Shown here in pieces: positions 1 to 6,734 of a stretch of DNA of 10,130 nucleotides (within the stretch, counting starts at the first letter, position 1; each line of letters begins with the position of its first letter). Under the pieces are notes generated by a model. It ran no database searches and was not told the DNA's origin. It was given only the letters and a program-made list of their open reading frames with translations. The stretch is taken from NCBI GenBank assembly GCA_964452915.1, contig CAYVNW010000059.1, forward strand, positions 1-10,130, in the 5' to 3' direction. Origin of the DNA: Colivivens sp964452915. GTDB taxonomy: Bacteria; Bacteroidota; Bacteroidia; Bacteroidales; Bacteroidaceae. The translations under genes were made by a program, and so were the position numbers.

Positions 1-323
1 ACGAACCAGATGGAGGAGACGAACCAGATGGAGGAGACGAACCAGATGGAGGAGATGAACCAAATGGTGTAGATGAATCTGATGATGAACGCAATGATGA
101 TGATAATCTGCCTGTAGAAGATGAAAAGTCGGAAAAGACTACTCGCGATGACACACATGACGTTCCTGCTGAAACAGATGATATTGTTGTACCCGATGGA
201 AAAGACGGCTCAAAGAGCGCCGAGAGTGACAAACAAGAACATGAGGAGCCTGAGTCGGATGAGGAATACCGCAAAAAGAATCCTCCACACGATGAAGGAC
301 CAATTCAACTGACTTTGTTCTGA
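1..323 (+). CDS. 3' end of an unidentified protein with an acidic repeat tail and C-terminal QLTLF
   Basis: The frame starting at base 3 is open for 106 codons to the TGA at 321-323; the other two plus frames close early, so this is very likely the C-terminus of a gene that starts before the window. It opens with three copies of EPDGGD and a degenerate fourth, followed by a long stretch dominated by Asp and Glu with few hydrophobic residues, probably disordered. The last five residues are QLTLF, close to the beta sliding clamp-binding consensus QL(S/D)LF, which is often found at an exposed C-terminus of DNA replication and repair proteins. No folded domain is visible, so the family is not named. 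The next gene starts six bases after the stop, which suggests co-transcription. The reading frame is well supported; any link with the clamp is inference. Confidence 0.75.
   Translation, partial: EPDGGDEPDGGDEPDGGDEPNGVDESDDERNDDDNLPVEDEKSEKTTRDDTHDVPAETDDIVVPDGKDGSKSAESDKQEHEEPESDEEYRKKNPPHDEGPIQLTLF
3..74 (+). repeat. 18-bp tandem repeat, about four units, encoding EPDGGD
   Basis: Units of GAACCAGATGGAGGAGAC lie at 3-20, 21-38 and 39-56 (the last ends GAT), and a diverged fourth (GAACCAAATGGTGTAGAT) lies at 57-74. The array may extend upstream of the window. The unit is a multiple of three, so copy-number change would lengthen or shorten the acidic tail without a frameshift. The near identity of the first three units points to recent expansion. 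Confidence 0.9.
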
Positions 324-329
324 TACACA

Positions 330-1088
330 ATGGCAAATAAGATTGTTTACATATTGATGTTGTTGACCGGCTTCCAACTGCGTGCACTTGCACAAAGTGA
401 CAAACCCGAATACCCAACTACTATACTGATGATAGGAGTGGGCTCAGACAATATACTCGATACTTATCTGTCTCCTTATTCTTATATAGGAACGAGGGGT
501 GACTTGATGGTCGAAAAGCAATATGAACATACCATGCACCGTACAAGGGCGTATTTTGGCAGGACAGAGAACCCTGGAAACAATGTCTATGATTATGATT
601 TCGGACTGATGTACGGTTTGGCCCATCATTTCAGTCTTCTTCATGCAGGCCGATGGACATTAAAGGCAGGACCGATGGGGCAGTTGTTGCTCGGCTGTGT
701 CTATAACGACCGTAATGGCAACAATCCGGCCCAAGCAAAAGTCTCACTGATGGCACACGTGTCGTCGGTCGTAACCTACGGACTCAATATTAAGCATAAG
801 CCTTGTGCGTTGGAGTGTGCCTTTGATGTTCCCGTAATTGGTTGTGCCTATTCGCCACAGTTCGGACAATCATATTACGAAGAATTCTCGCTGGGGCACT
901 ACGACAGCAATTGCGTGTTTGCCCATACCTTTAACACGCCATCCGTTAATTACCGCCTGCGGTTTTGTTTCCCGTTAGGCTCAATGCGGTTCAGCGTAGG
1001 ATATAACGGATTTGTGTATCAGACGAAATATAACAAGCTACGCTATCATGCGTACGTCCATTCTTTCATAATCGGTGTAAACATATGA
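330..1088 (+). CDS. Exported Bacteroidales protein, possibly DUF3316 family, likely envelope-associated
   Basis: A 252-residue protein with an N-terminal export signal: basic start MANK, a hydrophobic core (about residues 5-20) and a likely signal peptidase site after the ALAQ at 19-22. The mature part is rich in Tyr, Phe and Gly and alternates polar and hydrophobic residues in stretches such as 218-252, ending in strand-like segments with a final HSFIIGVNI. This fits a small beta-barrel or beta-sandwich protein in the outer membrane or periplasm. Features such as the early NILDTYLSPYSYIG remind me of the Bacteroidetes DUF3316 family, whose function is unknown; this is recognition from memory and not certain. 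The ATG at 330 is chosen because it gives a complete signal peptide. It lies six bases after the upstream stop, and the gene's own stop overlaps the next start in ATGA, which implies translational coupling to the S41 peptidase. Confidence 0.7.
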   Translation: MANKIVYILMLLTGFQLRALAQSDKPEYPTTILMIGVGSDNILDTYLSPYSYIGTRGDLMVEKQYEHTMHRTRAYFGRTENPGNNVYDYDFGLMYGLAHHFSLLHAGRWTLKAGPMGQLLLGCVYNDRNGNNPAQAKVSLMAHVSSVVTYGLNIKHKPCALECAFDVPVIGCAYSPQFGQSYYEEFSLGHYDSNCVFAHTFNTPSVNYRLRFCFPLGSMRFSVGYNGFVYQTKYNKLRYHAYVHSFIIGVNI

Positions 1089-2110
1089 GGAAGTTGCTAT
1101 ACATATTGAACATGTCGTGCATAGTCGTGCTGGGTAGTTGCGTGGGTGAGGAGTTACCATCCGATGACACTCCTTCAGGCAACCTTGAGGCGTTGTGGCA
1201 ATTGCTTGACGAGAGATACTGCTTCTTCGACTACAAGAAAGAACAGATTGGCGTGGATTGGGATGAGGTGTACGAGCGTTACAGCAAGAAAGTCAATCCT
1301 AACATGACAAGCCTGCAGTTGTTCGAAGTGTGTTGCAACATGATAGGGGAACTGAAAGACGGACACGTCAATCTGGGAGCTTCGTTCGACTTGGGCCGAA
1401 ACTGGAGTTTTTGGGAGGATTATCCGGAAAATTACTATGACTCTATCGCACGTGGCTACTTAGGCACAGACTACAATATAGCGTCAGGTCTGAAATATAA
1501 GGTTTTGGACGACAATATCGGCTATGTCAAGTATGAGAGCTTCAGCGACGGCATCGGAGACGGTAACATCAGTAATATGCTTACTTTGCTTGCATCGTGC
1601 AACGGACTGATACTCGATGTCAGAGGAAACGGGGGCGGTGAACTTTCAAATGCCACTAAATTGGCTTCACACTTCACGAACGAAAAGATTCTTGTCGGCT
1701 ATACATATCATAAGACAGGCAAGGGGCACAGCGATTTTTCGTCACCGAAGCCTGAATACCTGGAGCCTGCAAAAGGAACCAGATGGCAGAAGAAAGTAGT
1801 GGTGCTGACCAACCGCAAGTGTTTTTCTGCTACAAACGACTTTGTGAAGATGATGGACTGTCTACCTAATGTGACTTTGCTCGGAGACACAACGGGTGGA
1901 GGCTCCGGACTGCCTTTCACACAAGAAATACCATGTGGCTGGAGTGTACGCTACAGTGCAGTAGTATATGTAGACCGTGATAAGCGGCAAATAGAGTTTG
2001 GTATAGCTCCTGATATTGTCGTGGAGATGGACATGGCAGATGTCATGCGCCGGAAAGACACACTGATAGAACGGGCAAGGCAGTTCTTGAACAACCAATT
2101 AAATGAATAA
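1085..2110 (+). CDS. S41 family serine peptidase, lipoprotein
   Basis: A 341-residue protein beginning with a type II signal peptide: MRKLLYILN, a hydrophobic core, and a lipobox VLGSC with Cys19 as the predicted lipidated residue. The mature enzyme should be anchored to a membrane facing the periplasm or the cell surface. S41 (C-terminal processing/tricorn-like peptidase) hallmarks occur in order: an N-terminal helical segment with ELKDGH (89-94), strand and loop LILDVRGNGGG (175-185), the nucleophile region TNRKCFSATND (242-252) with Ser248 as likely catalytic serine, GDTTGGG (267-273), and the closing GIAPDIVVE (306-314). No PDZ domain is evident between residues 95 and 145, so substrate selection may differ from classical CtpA enzymes. 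Its start overlaps the upstream gene in ATGA, and the secreted CotH-type protein follows after 31 bases, suggesting a shared envelope process. The substrate is unknown. Confidence 0.88.
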   Translation: MRKLLYILNMSCIVVLGSCVGEELPSDDTPSGNLEALWQLLDERYCFFDYKKEQIGVDWDEVYERYSKKVNPNMTSLQLFEVCCNMIGELKDGHVNLGASFDLGRNWSFWEDYPENYYDSIARGYLGTDYNIASGLKYKVLDDNIGYVKYESFSDGIGDGNISNMLTLLASCNGLILDVRGNGGGELSNATKLASHFTNEKILVGYTYHKTGKGHSDFSSPKPEYLEPAKGTRWQKKVVVLTNRKCFSATNDFVKMMDCLPNVTLLGDTTGGGSGLPFTQEIPCGWSVRYSAVVYVDRDKRQIEFGIAPDIVVEMDMADVMRRKDTLIERARQFLNNQLNE

Positions 2111-2141
2111 TGAATAAAGACTAATAAACACACATACAACT

Positions 2142-4157
2142 ATGCTTCGAATCCAAATTACAGCACTGCTCATTTTGATATGGCAATGCTCTTTTGCACA
2201 ATCCTGGGTTGATGTACACACAACCGATGCTATATACGATGGTGTGTGGACCTTCCCTTACGCTGTCGGCGACATAACCGATATCGACTTTAATGAAAAT
2301 GGTGAGGTACTGAGAATGCACCGTAATGGCGAGACCGATGATGTGATTAGCTACATACCATTCGAAACCGAATTGCTCGACAGTGTCACCTTTGTGGATG
2401 ATCCTGACTTGCTGACGAAAAACAAGTACAGGGTATTCTCCATGAACATTACAATCGAGAATTTCGACACATTAGTATGCTATTACCATAATCCGGCTTT
2501 CCCCGACGAGACAAACGGAGGCAGGCAAGATTGGTACCGATGCTACATATCGATTGACGGCAAGGGTGAGTATCCAAGCTATTCGGGTACGGGACGTATT
2601 CGCGGGCGTGGCAACTCATCGTGGAGATGGTATCCAAAGAAACCATTTAAAATATCTCTCGATACTAAGAGTAAGATTCTTGGAATAGGAAAGGCACGTA
2701 AGTGGGTGTTCCTCGCAAACTACCGTGATGTGACTGACCTTATGAACACTTTCCCGTTCATTGTAGGCAAGATGACCGGCGTGGCTTATTGTACCAAGAC
2801 ACGCTATGTTGAAGTCTTTATAAATGGGGAATATAAAGGTCTTTACCAGATGACAGAGCAAGTGGAGCAAGGCAGCAACCGTGTTGACATATCAAAGGAT
2901 AAAGGTATCTTTATCACGATAGACACAGATGACGGTGACGACACTTGGAAATACAATACCGACTCTACGTGTTTCTGGTCGGATGTCTACAACCTTCCTA
3001 TCGGTGTGAAATATCCAAAGGATGCTGACAAGGCGACGCGTGACTCTGTACGTGCTGAGTTTGCCAAACTGGAGACTGCTATCAAGAACGGAAGGTATGA
3101 TGCTCTCGACTCTATCTGTGATATAAAATCGTATATAGCCCTCCTGCAACTGAACGACCTCGTGGACAATGCCGACTTCCCTAACCGAAGTGTGTTCCTG
3201 TCGAAAGACGGCAACGGAAAGTGGAGGTTCGGACCTGCATGGGACTATGACGCAGGCTACAGCCTCGACTATTATAATCAATATCAGTCGTGCACGTTCT
3301 TTACCGACTACACGGGCATGAGAGTCTCTCCTTCCAGCACAAGCCACTATTATGACGGAATGTTCAAAAGCGGCAAGTTCACAAAAGCTTATATAGACCA
3401 ATGGAACCAGTACAAGGACAGTTTGATGTCGGTCTGCTGGACAGAAACTATGAAGTATGCTGAAGGCATGCGTGAGGACAACGACGGGTTGAGTGCAATG
3501 GAGCGTGAGATGCTCCGCTGGCCTAAGGCCGACAAAAATGGAACTCATGATCCGACACAGGAGACAGAGAACATGAGGGTTTGGCTCACTAACCGTATTG
3601 ACTACATGACAGAGCAAATAAATGCTTTCACAATTCCTACGTTCGATAATGGTGAAGGAGGGGATGGCCCCGATCCCGACCCGGACGATCCGACAGACGA
3701 CCAGAGTTATGGATATGGACTCGACATCTATACTGATTCAATGACGAGGGTAGGAGGTGAAACAGTCAGCGCATCCTATAACTTGATGTCAGTGCGCTCA
3801 ATGGATAAGCAAAACATCTCGCTCGACATGGATAAGATTCTGGCATGTTTCCCTGAGGGTACTGAACTTTCAGACCTCGTATATATGGCGTACGATAACT
3901 TGTCGACCCACGAACTGACCCGGAAGAAATCTTCTTCCGATGGGTTCTACATGAACTTCAATGGACAGGTATGCACATATGGCTCGCAAATTATGCAGTG
4001 CAAAATCGGGTATAAAGCCGACTCCGGCGCTCTTACCTTTGCTTACACAGGCTTCCTGTATGGTGAAAACAAATGCACTGCATCCGTGTTCCTTGTTCTT
4101 GACGAACAATATTATTATGAGCTGAAGATGGATGTCTCGCTCTCATATTCATATTAA
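2142..4157 (+). CDS. Secreted CotH kinase family protein with extra C-terminal domain
   Basis: A 671-residue protein with a signal peptide (MLRIQITALLILIWQCSFAQ, likely cut after Ala19 or Gln20). Residues 21-100 form a short N-terminal module ending with LDSVTF, a pattern common at the front of secreted Bacteroidales proteins. The CotH-like kinase domain spans about 100-495: GRGNSSWRWYPKKPFKISLD (155-174), a substrate/ATP-side segment with EVFINGEYKGLYQMTEQVE (224-242), NDLVDNADF (338-346) and the acidic active-site motif GPAWDYD (364-370). CotH of Bacillus is an atypical protein kinase that phosphorylates spore-coat proteins; targets in Bacteroidetes are not known. A Pro/Asp-rich linker (507-520) leads to an approximately 150-residue C-terminal domain (522-671) that I do not firmly recognise; it could be of the DUF4859 kind. 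No type IX secretion sorting domain is seen. The gene follows the S41 gene by 31 bases. Confidence 0.88.
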   Translation: MLRIQITALLILIWQCSFAQSWVDVHTTDAIYDGVWTFPYAVGDITDIDFNENGEVLRMHRNGETDDVISYIPFETELLDSVTFVDDPDLLTKNKYRVFSMNITIENFDTLVCYYHNPAFPDETNGGRQDWYRCYISIDGKGEYPSYSGTGRIRGRGNSSWRWYPKKPFKISLDTKSKILGIGKARKWVFLANYRDVTDLMNTFPFIVGKMTGVAYCTKTRYVEVFINGEYKGLYQMTEQVEQGSNRVDISKDKGIFITIDTDDGDDTWKYNTDSTCFWSDVYNLPIGVKYPKDADKATRDSVRAEFAKLETAIKNGRYDALDSICDIKSYIALLQLNDLVDNADFPNRSVFLSKDGNGKWRFGPAWDYDAGYSLDYYNQYQSCTFFTDYTGMRVSPSSTSHYYDGMFKSGKFTKAYIDQWNQYKDSLMSVCWTETMKYAEGMREDNDGLSAMEREMLRWPKADKNGTHDPTQETENMRVWLTNRIDYMTEQINAFTIPTFDNGEGGDGPDPDPDDPTDDQSYGYGLDIYTDSMTRVGGETVSASYNLMSVRSMDKQNISLDMDKILACFPEGTELSDLVYMAYDNLSTHELTRKKSSSDGFYMNFNGQVCTYGSQIMQCKIGYKADSGALTFAYTGFLYGENKCTASVFLVLDEQYYYELKMDVSLSYSY

Positions 4158-4195
4158 TATTTGTCAATAAGATGCGGCTTTTCTTGATTTATTCG

Positions 4196-4203
4196 TACCT
4201 TTG
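4196..4203 (+). promoter_or_regulatory. Bacteroidetes -7 box TACCTTTG of mtaB
   Basis: TACCTTTG matches the Bacteroidetes primary sigma factor -7 consensus TAnnTTTG exactly. No clear TTTG -33 element is present at the usual 19-21 base distance (that position reads about GATGCGG), so recognition would rest mainly on the -7 box. Transcription would start some five to eight bases after the box, at about 4208-4211, which coincides with the mtaB ATG at 4210. Confidence 0.6.
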
Positions 4204-4209
4204 CAGCTG

Positions 4210-5535
4210 ATGATAGATTACAGCATATTGGAGGGAAAGAAAGCCGCATTCTACACATTGGGCTGCAAACTTAATTTTGCCGAGACATCAACGCTCGGTG
4301 AGATGCTGATGAAGCACGGGGCGAAGAAGGCGCAAAAAGGTGAGACTGCGGATATTTGCGTGGTCAACACGTGCAGTGTGACTTCCCAAGCCGACAGTAA
4401 GTGCCGACAGGCTATACATAAGATAATAAAGGAGAACCCCGGCGCATTTGTCGCTGTCACCGGATGCTATGCCCAGTTAAGCCCTGAGACAATAAGCAAT
4501 ATCCCCGGCGTCAGTCTCGTTGTTGGTGCACAATACCGTGGAGAATTACTTTCACAAATGTGCTACATGCTTACTCAGGGGCAAACCGTAAAACCGTCAG
4601 ACCGTCAGCTGCTTCTTGACCGGAAAGCGTTCTTCCCTTCTTGCTCGCACGGTGACCGTACGAGATATTTCCTAAAAGTGCAAGATGGCTGCAACTACTT
4701 TTGCACTTATTGCACTATCCCAATGGCACGGGGCAGAAGCCGGAATGGTTCCATTGAATCCATTGTGCGGCAGGCGGAACAAGTGGCTCGGGATGGAGGC
4801 AAAGAAATAGTACTTACGGGAGTGAACATAGGAGACTTCGGACACACTACAAAGGAGACGTTCATTGACTTGATACGCCGGTTGGATCAGGTGCCCGGTA
4901 TTGAACGATACCGTATTTCGTCAATTGAGCCCGATCTGCTTACCGATGAGATCATTGATTTTTGTGCACAGTCACGCGCCTTCATGCCGCACTTTCACAT
5001 ACCGCTTCAGAGTGGTTGCGATGAGGTTCTGAAACTTATGCACAGACATTATGACACAGCCTTGTTCAGACATAAGATTCAACGCATTAAAGAGCTGATG
5101 CCCGATTGCTTCATTGGTGTTGACGTAATGACAGGCACGCGGGGCGAAACACAAGAGTACTTCGACCGCGCATACGATTTCATTGCAAGTCTTGACATAA
5201 CACAACTGCATGTGTTCACTTACTCAGAACGCCCGGGTACCAAAGCTTTGGAAATCAAGCATGTGGTCAGTCCGGAAGAAAAACATGAACGTACAGGACG
5301 ACTGCTGAAACTTTCAGAACAAAAGACACATGAGTTCTACCGTCAGCATATAGGCAAGACAGCAAAGGTCCTTTTAGAACATTCGTCACGGCGTGGAAAG
5401 CCTATGAACGGGTTCACGGAGAACTATATAAGGGTTGAAATGCCAAACCGGCCTGAGCTGGACAATCAGATAGTGAATGTACGGATGAATAACTTTAACA
5501 ATACAAACGACGCATTATGTGCAAGCTTGCTGTAG
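4210..5535 (+). CDS. mtaB: tRNA t6A37 C2-methylthiotransferase MtaB
   Basis: A radical SAM methylthiotransferase of 441 residues that converts t6A to ms2t6A at position 37 of tRNAs reading ANN codons, using two 4Fe-4S clusters and S-adenosylmethionine in the cytoplasm. The N-terminal UPF0004 domain carries its three cluster cysteines in TLGCKLN (Cys19), NTCSVT (Cys55) and GCYAQL (Cys86). The radical SAM motif is CNYFCTYC (Cys161, Cys165, Cys168). HIPLQSGCDEVLKLMHR (263-279) and the GVDVMTGT region (303-310) are typical of the family, and a TRAM RNA-binding domain occupies about 378-441. The ATG at 4210 (MIDYSILEGK) is chosen over a TTG at 4201, because that TTG is part of the -7 promoter box and the family usually starts close to MID. 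The 3' end overlaps the glycosyltransferase gene by 19 bases. Motifs distinguish it from MiaB and RimO only by overall resemblance. Confidence 0.93.
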   Translation: MIDYSILEGKKAAFYTLGCKLNFAETSTLGEMLMKHGAKKAQKGETADICVVNTCSVTSQADSKCRQAIHKIIKENPGAFVAVTGCYAQLSPETISNIPGVSLVVGAQYRGELLSQMCYMLTQGQTVKPSDRQLLLDRKAFFPSCSHGDRTRYFLKVQDGCNYFCTYCTIPMARGRSRNGSIESIVRQAEQVARDGGKEIVLTGVNIGDFGHTTKETFIDLIRRLDQVPGIERYRISSIEPDLLTDEIIDFCAQSRAFMPHFHIPLQSGCDEVLKLMHRHYDTALFRHKIQRIKELMPDCFIGVDVMTGTRGETQEYFDRAYDFIASLDITQLHVFTYSERPGTKALEIKHVVSPEEKHERTGRLLKLSEQKTHEFYRQHIGKTAKVLLEHSSRRGKPMNGFTENYIRVEMPNRPELDNQIVNVRMNNFNNTNDALCASLL

Positions 5536-6554
5536 TAATATTGAATTGGAATGGTGCGGAAATGATGCGCAAGTATCTTCCGTCGGTTGTCAGATGCTCT
5601 GAGAAGGACGGTGTAGAAGTCGTTGTGGCAGACAATGCGTCAACCGACAATTCTGTCGCTATGCTAAGGAGCGAATTCCCTTTAATACGCGTCATCGAAC
5701 TCGACCAAAACTATGGTTTTGCCGAAGGATACAATAAGTCGTTGAAGCAAATAGACGCTGAATACTATCTGTTGCTCAACAGCGACGTGGAAATCAGACA
5801 GGATGGATGGCTCAATCCAATGTTGGCGTATATGGACAGCCATGCGGATGTTGCCGCATGCCAGCCCAAGTTGTTAAAGCTGAAGGACTACAAGGATGGA
5901 GTGTCTCAGTTTGAGTATGCCGGAGCTGCCGGAGGCTTTATCGATAAATATGGCTATCCTTATTGCCGTGGCAGAGTGTTCCAAACAGTAGAGAACGACA
6001 ACGGGCAATATGATAACATTGAAGATGTCATGTGGGTTACGGGCGCGGCCATGATGGTTCGTGCCGATGTTTATTGGAAGGCTGGGGGGCTCGACTCTAA
6101 GTTTTTTGCCCACATGGAGGAAATCGACCTCTGCTGGCGTATGAGAATCATGGGTTACCGCTTGGTGTGCATACCCGAGAGTTCTGCTTTCCATCTGGGT
6201 GGGGCGACGCTGAATCATGGCAATGCCCGGAAGACGTTCCTAAACTTCCGTAACAACATGCTGATGCTGTATAAGAACCTGCCGGATGCCGAACTCCAGC
6301 ATGTATTGCGAGTCAGACATCTGCTTGATCTCATGGCAGCTCTTCAGTTTCTGCTCAAGGGCGACTTGCCAAATGCCAGGGCGGTGGTGCGTGCCAATAA
6401 GGAATTCAACCGGATGAAAACCTCCTACAAGTCAGTCCGTGAAAATATCCAAAGCCAGAGAAACTCAAAATCACAGCCCGATCATACTTCTGTGTTCCTC
6501 CTGTGGCAATACTATGCGAAAGGCAGGCGAACATTCAGTGAACTCGGCCAATAA
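5517..6554 (+). CDS. Family 2 glycosyltransferase (rhamnosyltransferase-like)
   Basis: A 345-residue GT-A fold glycosyltransferase expected to transfer a nucleotide-activated sugar to a surface glycan precursor at the cytoplasmic face of the membrane. GT2 landmarks appear in order: first strand VVILNWNG (6-13), nucleotide-binding DNASTDNS (39-46), the metal-binding acidic motif LLNSDVEI (86-93, NSD in place of DxD), the acceptor/catalytic segment GGLDSKFFAHMEEIDLCWRMR (190-210) with EEIDLCWR, and FHLGGAT (225-231). These resemble the WbbL-type rhamnosyltransferase subgroup, but the donor sugar cannot be read from sequence. The C-terminal part (240-345) is helical and basic, with no convincing transmembrane segment, so it may bind the membrane peripherally. 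The start lies inside the mtaB 3' end in another frame, indicating co-transcription with mtaB from the 4196 promoter. The stop is followed by a small hairpin and then a strong terminator. Confidence 0.9.
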   Translation: MCKLAVVILNWNGAEMMRKYLPSVVRCSEKDGVEVVVADNASTDNSVAMLRSEFPLIRVIELDQNYGFAEGYNKSLKQIDAEYYLLLNSDVEIRQDGWLNPMLAYMDSHADVAACQPKLLKLKDYKDGVSQFEYAGAAGGFIDKYGYPYCRGRVFQTVENDNGQYDNIEDVMWVTGAAMMVRADVYWKAGGLDSKFFAHMEEIDLCWRMRIMGYRLVCIPESSAFHLGGATLNHGNARKTFLNFRNNMLMLYKNLPDAELQHVLRVRHLLDLMAALQFLLKGDLPNARAVVRANKEFNRMKTSYKSVRENIQSQRNSKSQPDHTSVFLLWQYYAKGRRTFSELGQ

Positions 6555-6586
6555 CAACTGACTGTATTATAAGAGCACAGAGAAGT

Positions 6587-6601
6587 CTCGCCTTTGGCGG
6601 G
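6587..6601 (+). other. Small GC-rich hairpin downstream of the glycosyltransferase gene
   Basis: CTCGCC, loop TTT, GGCGGG gives a six-pair stem with one G-U wobble on the plus-strand RNA. It is followed by AAAATGG and not by a T tract, so it is not an intrinsic terminator by itself. It may stabilise the 3' end of the mtaB/glycosyltransferase message. Confidence 0.4.
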
Positions 6602-6629
6602 GAAAATGGAAAAGGTGTAAAAAGTAAAT

Positions 6630-6654
6630 GCCCGAGGACCGCACGTCCCCGGGC
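6630..6654. terminator. Probable bidirectional terminator between convergent genes
   Basis: GCCCGAGGAC, loop CGCAC, GTCCCCGGGC forms a ten-pair GC-rich stem with one A/C mismatch. On the plus strand it is followed by TTCTTAGTATTTAACTTT; on the minus strand by ATTTACTTTTTACACC. It sits 75 bases after the glycosyltransferase stop and 80 bases beyond the stop of the convergent primase-like gene. Position and structure support termination in both directions, although the T tracts are interrupted. Confidence 0.75.
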
Positions 6655-6689
6655 TTCTTAGTATTTAACTTTATGTCTCTCGCTATGGG

Positions 6690-6719
6690 CAAAAGACTTT
6701 TGTCATAATGTCATGTCGT
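6690..6719. repeat. Palindrome plus TGTCAT repeat copy beyond the primase-like gene
   Basis: CAAAAG-A-CTTTTG (6690-6702) is a perfect 13-base palindrome that runs into TGTCATAATGTCATGTCGT (6701-6719), and a second dyad TGTCGT-C-ACGACA lies at 6714-6726. The TGTCAT part matches 17 of 19 bases with 9893-9911 upstream of the LytTR gene, and CTTTTGTCAT (6698-6707) is identical to the reverse complement of 9693-9702. The same motif family therefore occurs at both ends of the minus-strand cassette. Confidence 0.65.
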
Positions 6720-6734
6720 CACGACACGACTTGC

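Noticed and set aside
2892..3617. 241-codon minus-strand frame opposite the CotH gene
   Set aside because: It is a shadow of a well-supported CotH coding region; the product has no recognisable domain and no promoter.
4034..4041. TACCTTTG inside the CotH gene as a second mtaB promoter
   Set aside because: Exact -7 box, but no -33 element at the right distance and it lies in coding sequence; an isolated octamer of this kind can arise by chance.
4201..4209. TTG at 4201 as the mtaB start
   Set aside because: It belongs to the -7 box and would be upstream of the expected transcription start; ATG 4210 gives the family-like start.
5874..6218. 114-codon minus-strand frame opposite the glycosyltransferase gene
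   Set aside because: Shadow of a gene with all GT2 motifs on the plus strand.
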